Source: Afipia sp. (lineage in GTDB: Bacteria; Pseudomonadota; Alphaproteobacteria; Rhizobiales; Xanthobacteraceae). Taken from it: a stretch of 64,000 bases of DNA. A program made the position numbers and the translations under genes. Below, one piece after another: positions 59,413 to 64,000 of the stretch. How positions within the stretch are numbered: the stretch's first letter is position 1; each line of letters begins with the position of its first letter. The notes beneath the pieces are model-generated. The model was not told where the DNA came from, did not search any database, and saw only the letters and a list, made by a program, of their open reading frames with translations. The stretch spans positions 258,950-322,949 of the forward strand of contig JAFKER010000005.1 in NCBI GenBank assembly GCA_017308595.1, read 5' to 3'.

Positions 59413-59737
59413 TGGAGGCTTCTGTTGCCAGGTGCCTCCGAACCCCGCCTGACAGGGCTTAATCCATCAGGACTTTAATTCGGTATTTCAAACTGCGTTA
59501 CGCAGCCTGAGCAACCGGAGCATAGTTGTCGTTTGCAACTATTGAGAAGCCCGATAACGGCGGAACAATACCGAGAAAAAACACGCCCTTTACGCCCTCG
59601 TCGATCCTGTTTCGCCCCCGCCGAAACCCGCCGCTCAACAGCGGATAGTCCGGGCTTTGGTGGAGGCGCCGGGTGCTGCCCCCGGGTCCGAATGGTTTAT
59701 TGCGACGGCCATTTATTTCCATAGCCGGCGAACCGGC
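59413..59737 (-). ncRNA. ssrA: tmRNA, circularly permuted two-piece form
   Basis: The tag reading frame (resume codon GCA at 59536, stop TAA at 59500-59498) encodes ANDNYAPVAQAA, a typical alphaproteobacterial ssrA tag. The acceptor piece comes first: its 3' end ACCA is at 59661-59658, preceded by CGCCTCC (59668-59662) and a T-arm with 5-bp stem CCGGG/CCCGG and loop GGCAGCA (59685-59669). The coding piece begins at 59619 with GGGGGCG, which pairs with CGCCTCC to form the 7-bp acceptor stem, including the G3-U pair that marks tmRNA for alanyl-tRNA synthetase. The region 59620-59657 is the removed spacer. The 3' limit is set by a hairpin at 59413-59439 and is approximate. Confidence 0.93.
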
Positions 59738-59743
59738 ACTCCC

Positions 59744-59749
59744 AATATA
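59744..59749 (-). promoter_or_regulatory. ssrA -10 element TATATT
   Basis: TATATT lies seven bases before the predicted start of the precursor, with only a weak -35 (TTTTGC near 59772). The 5' end is taken from this spacing and the first hairpin GCCGG-TTCG-CCGGC. Confidence 0.5.
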
Positions 59750-59897
59750 GGGTGCGAATCCCGTCTGCAAAAGCCCTGGTTTCCGTCTTGTGACGCCGAA
59801 GGCGGGGTTCTCTGCAATGTTCCGGTTTGCGTCCTGTGCATGCGCGCCGCACCGGAATAGCGATTGGCCCATATCGGCGGACATTCTAAATCGGACC

Positions 59898-60515
59898 ATG
59901 TCCTCCGAAAGCATGCCTCGCGAAACCGCGCCCGTGACGTCCCTTCCTGAAGCTCCTGCGGCGCCGGAGCGTCCGGAACTGCTCGAACTCTTTGTGGCTT
60001 TCGCCAAAATGTCATTGGCGGGATTTGGCGGCGTGCTGGTGTGGGCGCGGCGCGCGATCGTCGATCAGCATCGCTGGATGACCGCTGACGAATTCAATGA
60101 AGCTTTTGCGCTGTGCCATTTTCTGCCAGGGCCGAATATCGTCAATCTCTCGGTGGTTTTCGGCGCACGGTTTCGCGGCATACCCGGAAGTATTGCGGCC
60201 TTTCTCGGCCTTGTCGGGCCACCGGTGGTGATTGTCACCGTGCTGGCTGCGATTTACGCCCGTTATGGAGAAATTCCGGCGCTGCAGCGCACGCTGGCCG
60301 GTGTGTCATGCGCCGCCGTCGGCCTGTTTCTCGCGGTAATCGCGCGGATGATGATGCCGCTACTGAAACGGCGCGATCCCGTCACGCTGGCACTGCTTGC
60401 TGCCGTATTCATTGCCATCGGCGTCGTGCGGTTCCCGCTGGTGCCGGTCCTGATTGTTGCCATCCCGCTCAGCGTTGCGGTGACGTTCGTGACGCGAAGA
60501 AAGGCAACTCCGTGA
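59898..60515 (+). CDS. Chromate transporter, N-terminal half-type (short ChrA)
   Basis: The 205-residue product has five or six membrane segments and the CHR-domain motif ALCHFLPGPNIVNLSVVFGAR. Full-length ChrA has two such domains; here each is a separate gene, a known short-chain pair that acts together to export chromate or related anions. The ATG at 59898 is used. The GTGA overlap with the next gene shows translational coupling. Confidence 0.85.
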   Translation: MSSESMPRETAPVTSLPEAPAAPERPELLELFVAFAKMSLAGFGGVLVWARRAIVDQHRWMTADEFNEAFALCHFLPGPNIVNLSVVFGARFRGIPGSIAAFLGLVGPPVVIVTVLAAIYARYGEIPALQRTLAGVSCAAVGLFLAVIARMMMPLLKRRDPVTLALLAAVFIAIGVVRFPLVPVLIVAIPLSVAVTFVTRRKATP

Positions 60516-61045
60516 ATTCACAGGAAAACGTACTCTTCACCATGGCATGGACGTTCGGGCTGATGTCCTTGCTTGCCATCGGCGGCGCAAACTCGACCCT
60601 TCCGGAAATGCACCGTGTTGCCGTGGAGGTTCGTCACTGGATGTCCGATGCGCAGTTCGCCGACATGTTCGCGATCGCGCAATTGTCGCCGGGGCCGAAC
60701 GTGCTGATCGTCACCTTGATCGGCTATCACGTTGCGGGCATTGCCGGCGCGCTGGTCGCAACATTCGCCATGTGCGGCCCATCGGCGGTCTTTGCCTATT
60801 TCGTCAGCAACACATTGAGACAATCGAGCGGATTGTCATGGCCGTCAATCCTGCAGGCAGCACTGGTTCCAGTCTCGATCGGGCTGATGTGCGCGAGTGG
60901 ATTGATCCTCGCATTGACGTCTGATCGCACATGGATTGCTGCACTGCTTACAATAGGTGCGGCTGCAGCAGCGCTCATGACCCGGTTCAACCCGCTCTGG
61001 ATGCTGGTTGTGGGCGGCGTTCTCGGTTTTGCTGGCATCGTCTGA
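60512..61045 (+). CDS. Chromate transporter, C-terminal half-type (short ChrA)
   Basis: The 177-residue partner has the second CHR domain with FAIAQLSPGPNVLIVTLIGYHV and about five membrane segments. It begins with a GTG that overlaps the stop of the first half. The substrate is assumed from family membership only. Confidence 0.85.
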   Translation: MNSQENVLFTMAWTFGLMSLLAIGGANSTLPEMHRVAVEVRHWMSDAQFADMFAIAQLSPGPNVLIVTLIGYHVAGIAGALVATFAMCGPSAVFAYFVSNTLRQSSGLSWPSILQAALVPVSIGLMCASGLILALTSDRTWIAALLTIGAAAAALMTRFNPLWMLVVGGVLGFAGIV

Positions 61046-61130
61046 CGAAAATAGCTAAGCAAAGGCAGGGGACGACCCTGAGTGACAAGAACAGGCCGGG
61101 CTGAAGCCCGCGACTGAGGGGGAAAAGACA

Positions 61131-61622
61131 ATGACAGAAGCGCCGGATAGCGCTGCCGCGAAACCGCGCGGGTTCATTAAAGGACCACAGGATTTTTACG
61201 GCGGCCTCGCCCTGATGGGGATCGCGCTGTTCGCTCTGTGGGCAGCGAGCGATCTTCAAGGCATGCGCGGCTTCTCGTTCGGTCCTGGCACGGCGCCGCG
61301 GATGTTTGCCTATCTGCTGCTGGCGCTGGGTGCGGGCGTTGCACTGACCGGCTTTCTCGCGGATGGGCCGCCGCTTCAACGTTACGGCATTCGCGGACCT
61401 TTGTTCGTGACGCTCGCGATCCTTGCGTTCTCGGTGATGATCCGCCCGCTCGGCCTGATCGTGTCCGCGTTCGTGAGCTTCATGATCGCAGCAATGGGCA
61501 GCGACGAGACGAAATGGATCGAAGCGACCATCGTCGGCATTTGCCTGACGGTCGGATGCGCGCTGTTGTTCCCGTATGCGCTCGGGCTTCCGCTCGATCT
61601 CTTCCCACGCATTCTGCGCTGA
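61131..61622 (+). CDS. Tripartite tricarboxylate transporter small subunit TctB
   Basis: This 163-residue protein has four membrane segments and the TctB layout: start MTEAPDSAAAKPRGFIKGPQ, then YGGLALMGIALFALWAASDL and a GPGTAPRMFAYLLLALGAG block. TctB is the minor membrane subunit of a solute uptake system. tctA starts seven bases after its stop. The 85 bases upstream hold nothing else. Confidence 0.88.
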   Translation: MTEAPDSAAAKPRGFIKGPQDFYGGLALMGIALFALWAASDLQGMRGFSFGPGTAPRMFAYLLLALGAGVALTGFLADGPPLQRYGIRGPLFVTLAILAFSVMIRPLGLIVSAFVSFMIAAMGSDETKWIEATIVGICLTVGCALLFPYALGLPLDLFPRILR

Positions 61623-61629
61623 GGGCGAC

Positions 61630-63144
61630 ATGGATATTTTTGCAAATCTCGCGCTCGGCTTCGGCGTTGCGTTTTCACCCATCAATCTCGGTCTTTGCCT
61701 GATCGGCGCGCTGGTCGGCACGCTGGTCGGTGTGCTCCCCGGCATTGGCACCATCGCCACGGTGGCCATGCTGCTGCCGATCACCTTCGGCTTGCCGCCT
61801 GTCGGCGCGCTCATCATGCTCGCGGGCATTTACTATGGCGCGCAGTACGGCGGCTCGACCACGTCGATTCTGGTCAACATTCCCGGTGAGGCAGGTTCGG
61901 TGGTCACCGCACTCGACGGCTTCCAGATGGCCAAGCAGGGCCGCGCCGGCCCGGCGCTCGCCATCGCTGCCATCGGCTCGTTCTTCGCAGGCTGCGTCGC
62001 GACCGTGCTGATCGCGCTGGTCGGTGCGCCGTTGACCAAGCTCGCGCTGGCCTTCGGTCCCGCCGAATACTTCTCTCTGATGGTGCTCGGCTTGATCTTC
62101 GCCGTCGTGCTGGCGAAAGGGTCGGTGCTCAAGGCAATCGCGATGATTGCGTTCGGCGTGCTGCTGTCGATGGTCGGGTCCGACATCGAGACCGGCGCGT
62201 CGCGGATGTCGTTCAACGTTCCCGAACTCGCCGATGGTCTCGGCTTCGCGACGGTGGCGATGGGTCTGTTCGGTTTCGCCGAGATCATCCGTAACCTCGA
62301 TCCCGGCGCGTCGATGGATCGCCAGCTGGTGCAGCAGAAGATCTCCGGCCTGATGCCGACCAAGAAGGACATCAAGGATTCGACCCCGGCCATTCTGCGC
62401 GGCACGGTGCTGGGATCGATCCTCGGTATTCTTCCCGGCGGCGGCGCGGTGATCGCATCGTTCGCTGCCTACACGTTCGAGAAGAAAATCTCGAAGCATC
62501 CTCAGCGCTTCGGCCGTGGTGCGATCGAAGGTGTTGCCGCACCGGAAAGCGCCAACAACGCCGCTGCGCAGACCTCGTTCATTCCGCTGCTCACGCTCGG
62601 CATTCCGCCCAACGCGGTGATGGCGCTGATGGTCGGTGCGATGACCATTCACGGCATCGTTCCCGGTCCTCAGGTGATGCAGAAGCAGCCGGAACTCGTC
62701 TGGGGCATGATCGCCTCGATGTGGATCGGCAATCTGATGTTGCTGGTCATCAACCTGCCGATGGTGGGTATCTGGGTGCGCCTGCTGCGGGTGCCTTACC
62801 GTCTGCTGTTCCCATGCATCGTCATCTTCTGCGCCATCGGCATTTATTCGGTGAACAACGCGCCGATGGATGTGGTGCTGACGGCGGCTTTCGGCCTTGT
62901 CGGCTATTGGCTGGTGAAGCACGACTTCGAGCCCGCGCCGATGTTGCTTGGCATGGTGCTTGGGCCGCTGATGGAGGAAAACCTGCGCCGCGCGCTGTTG
63001 ATCTCGCGCGGCGACTGGTCTGTCTTCCTGACACGGCCGCTGTCGGCCACCCTGATGGCGATCGCCGCCTTCCTGCTGATCCTCTCGCTGCTGCCGGCGC
63101 TCCGCAAGAAGCGCGACGAGGTCTTCGTGGAGTCGGAAAACTGA
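61630..63144 (+). CDS. Tripartite tricarboxylate transporter large subunit TctA
   Basis: The 504-residue product has about 12 membrane segments and TctA motifs: GVLPGIGTIATVAMLLPITFG, YYGAQYGGSTTSILVNIPGE and the ALGIPPNAVMALMVGAM-type stretch (here LGIPPNAVMALMVGAM). It forms the channel with TctB. A strong hairpin follows its stop, before tctC. ATG 61630 is used; the frame is open to 61576 within tctB. Confidence 0.93.
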   Translation: MDIFANLALGFGVAFSPINLGLCLIGALVGTLVGVLPGIGTIATVAMLLPITFGLPPVGALIMLAGIYYGAQYGGSTTSILVNIPGEAGSVVTALDGFQMAKQGRAGPALAIAAIGSFFAGCVATVLIALVGAPLTKLALAFGPAEYFSLMVLGLIFAVVLAKGSVLKAIAMIAFGVLLSMVGSDIETGASRMSFNVPELADGLGFATVAMGLFGFAEIIRNLDPGASMDRQLVQQKISGLMPTKKDIKDSTPAILRGTVLGSILGILPGGGAVIASFAAYTFEKKISKHPQRFGRGAIEGVAAPESANNAAAQTSFIPLLTLGIPPNAVMALMVGAMTIHGIVPGPQVMQKQPELVWGMIASMWIGNLMLLVINLPMVGIWVRLLRVPYRLLFPCIVIFCAIGIYSVNNAPMDVVLTAAFGLVGYWLVKHDFEPAPMLLGMVLGPLMEENLRRALLISRGDWSVFLTRPLSATLMAIAAFLLILSLLPALRKKRDEVFVESEN

Positions 63145-63149
63145 AGCTG

Positions 63150-63184
63150 AATAAGGTGCGGCGTTGCGCCGCGCCTTATTCTTT
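63150..63184 (+). terminator. Strong hairpin between tctA and tctC
   Basis: A 14-bp stem (63150-63163 with 63167-63180, loop TTG, one G-T pair) followed by CTTT. It could terminate the tctBA message or protect its 3' end, and so set the ratio to the binding protein. Confidence 0.8.
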
Positions 63185-63274
63185 AGCCTAGGCTGCAAGT
63201 TGAATAGACTCATCCGGCCCGGCGGTGTTCAGACTGCCGGGCTGAGTTCAATCAAATTACTTCGGGAGAGCCCA

Positions 63275-64000
63275 ATGAATTTGTTAAAGCGTATGCTCGC
63301 GACGTGCGGATTTTCCGCGCTGGCCGCGGTCGGTGTCGCCACCGGCGCGGCTCAGGCGCAGGACTATCCGACCCGCAACATCACGATGATCGTGCCGTTC
63401 GCGGCCGGTGGGCCGACCGACGTGATCGCGCGCATCGTGACCGGCCATATGCAGCAGACGCTGGGCCAGACGATCGTGATCGAAAATGTGGTCGGCGCTG
63501 GCGGCACCACCGCATCGACCCGCGCCTCGAAAGCTGCGCCCGATGGTTACACGCTGATCACCGGCCATATGGGCACCCATGCTGCGTCAGTGCCGCTGTA
63601 TCCGAAGCTGGCCTATCATCCTTCCAAGGATTTCGAGGCCGTCGGCTTGATCGCCGGCACGCCGATCCTGATCCTCGCGCGCAAGGATTTCCCTGCGAAG
63701 GATCTCAAGGAATTCGTGGCTTACCTGAAGGCCAACACCGACAAGCTCAATGAAGCTCACGCGGGCGTCGGCTCGGTGTCCTATTCCTCGTGCCAGTTGC
63801 TTGACTCGGTGCTGAAGATCAATCCGACCGGTGTTCCGTTCAATGGCACCGGCCCGGCGATGAACGCGCTGGTGGGCGGACAGGTCGACTACATGTGCGA
63901 CCAGATCGTCAACGCCGTTCCGCAGATTAAGGGCGGCACGATCAAGGCCTATGCGATTGCGACGCCTGAGCGTAACCCGTCGCTGCCGGATGTCCCGACC
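63275..64000 (+). CDS. Tripartite tricarboxylate transporter substrate-binding protein (TctC/Bug), 3' end outside window
   Basis: The first 242 codons are in the window. A signal peptide (MNLLKRMLATCGFSALAAVG and on to AQAQ, cleaved near residue 29) precedes the Bug-family opening DYPTRNITMIVPFAAGGPTD, then ENVVGAGGTTASTRASKAAPDGYTL. It binds a carboxylate or similar solute in the periplasm and hands it to TctAB. The ATG at 63275 has GGGAGAG upstream. Confidence 0.92.
   Translation, partial: MNLLKRMLATCGFSALAAVGVATGAAQAQDYPTRNITMIVPFAAGGPTDVIARIVTGHMQQTLGQTIVIENVVGAGGTTASTRASKAAPDGYTLITGHMGTHAASVPLYPKLAYHPSKDFEAVGLIAGTPILILARKDFPAKDLKEFVAYLKANTDKLNEAHAGVGSVSYSSCQLLDSVLKINPTGVPFNGTGPAMNALVGGQVDYMCDQIVNAVPQIKGGTIKAYAIATPERNPSLPDVPT

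Noticed and set aside
59498-60007. 169-residue minus-strand frame ending in the tag sequence
   Set aside because: Only the last 12 codons are real and are the tmRNA tag; the rest reads through the acceptor RNA and the chromate transporter gene.

Overview
The window is a stretch of GC-rich alphaproteobacterial chromosome, most likely from the order Hyphomicrobiales (Rhizobiales), family Nitrobacteraceae/Bradyrhizobiaceae (Bradyrhizobium, Rhodopseudomonas, Nitrobacter or Afipia relatives). The evidence is a circularly permuted two-piece tmRNA with tag ANDNYAPVAQAA, an alphaproteobacterial-type rnpB, an FtsZ with a very long C-terminal linker, the fumC-DUF4169-RHH-sspB neighbourhood, and intergenic palindromic repeats of the kind scattered through these genomes. 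Genus and species cannot be fixed from the sequence alone. I see no rRNA, tRNA, CRISPR array, phage or insertion sequence.

Region 1 (1-2700): the start of a membrane-anchored Ig-like-domain protein, rnpB with its own promoter on the minus strand, a fragment of a Dyp-type peroxidase, an AmpD-type amidase, and a 681-bp spacer holding two large inverted repeats and a CtrA-like site. Region 2 (2951-28374) is the division and cell wall (dcw) cluster: rsmH-ftsL-ftsI-murE-murF-mraY-murD-ftsW-murG, then murC-murB, then ddlB-ftsQ-ftsA-ftsZ and lpxC. It makes UDP-MurNAc-pentapeptide and lipid II and builds the septum. mraZ is not at its usual place. Two accessory inserts break the cluster: a divergent LysR/MFS pair between murG and murC, and a GAF-PAS-GGDEF-EAL protein plus a convergent DUF4239 protein between murB and ddlB. 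Region 3 (28570-33397) holds bamD, recN and ligA.

Region 4 (33400-48570) is mixed housekeeping and accessory: a Bcr/CflA-like exporter, aminopeptidase P, prmA, a 123-bp cluster of DnaA boxes interleaved with CtrA-like motifs, a phytoene-desaturase-like flavoprotein, a membrane protein fused to a spermidine-synthase-like domain, an L,D-transpeptidase, two tandem glycine-zipper secreted proteins, an ABC-2 exporter and a UvrD/PcrA helicase. Region 5 (48854-56904) has a DUF1328 miniprotein, a thioesterase, a D-2-hydroxyacid dehydrogenase with a FAH-type hydratase, a decayed cyclopropane-synthase-like gene, a 1206-residue AsmA protein and two paralogous RHH proteins. Region 6 (57172-64000) has fumC, sspB, the permuted ssrA gene, a split chromate transporter and a TctB-TctA-TctC tricarboxylate transporter that runs off the right edge.

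The best leads are the DnaA/CtrA site cluster at 38241-38363; ssrA lying next to the adaptor gene for its own tag (sspB); and the c-di-GMP enzyme embedded in the dcw cluster. No clearly new multi-gene system was found.
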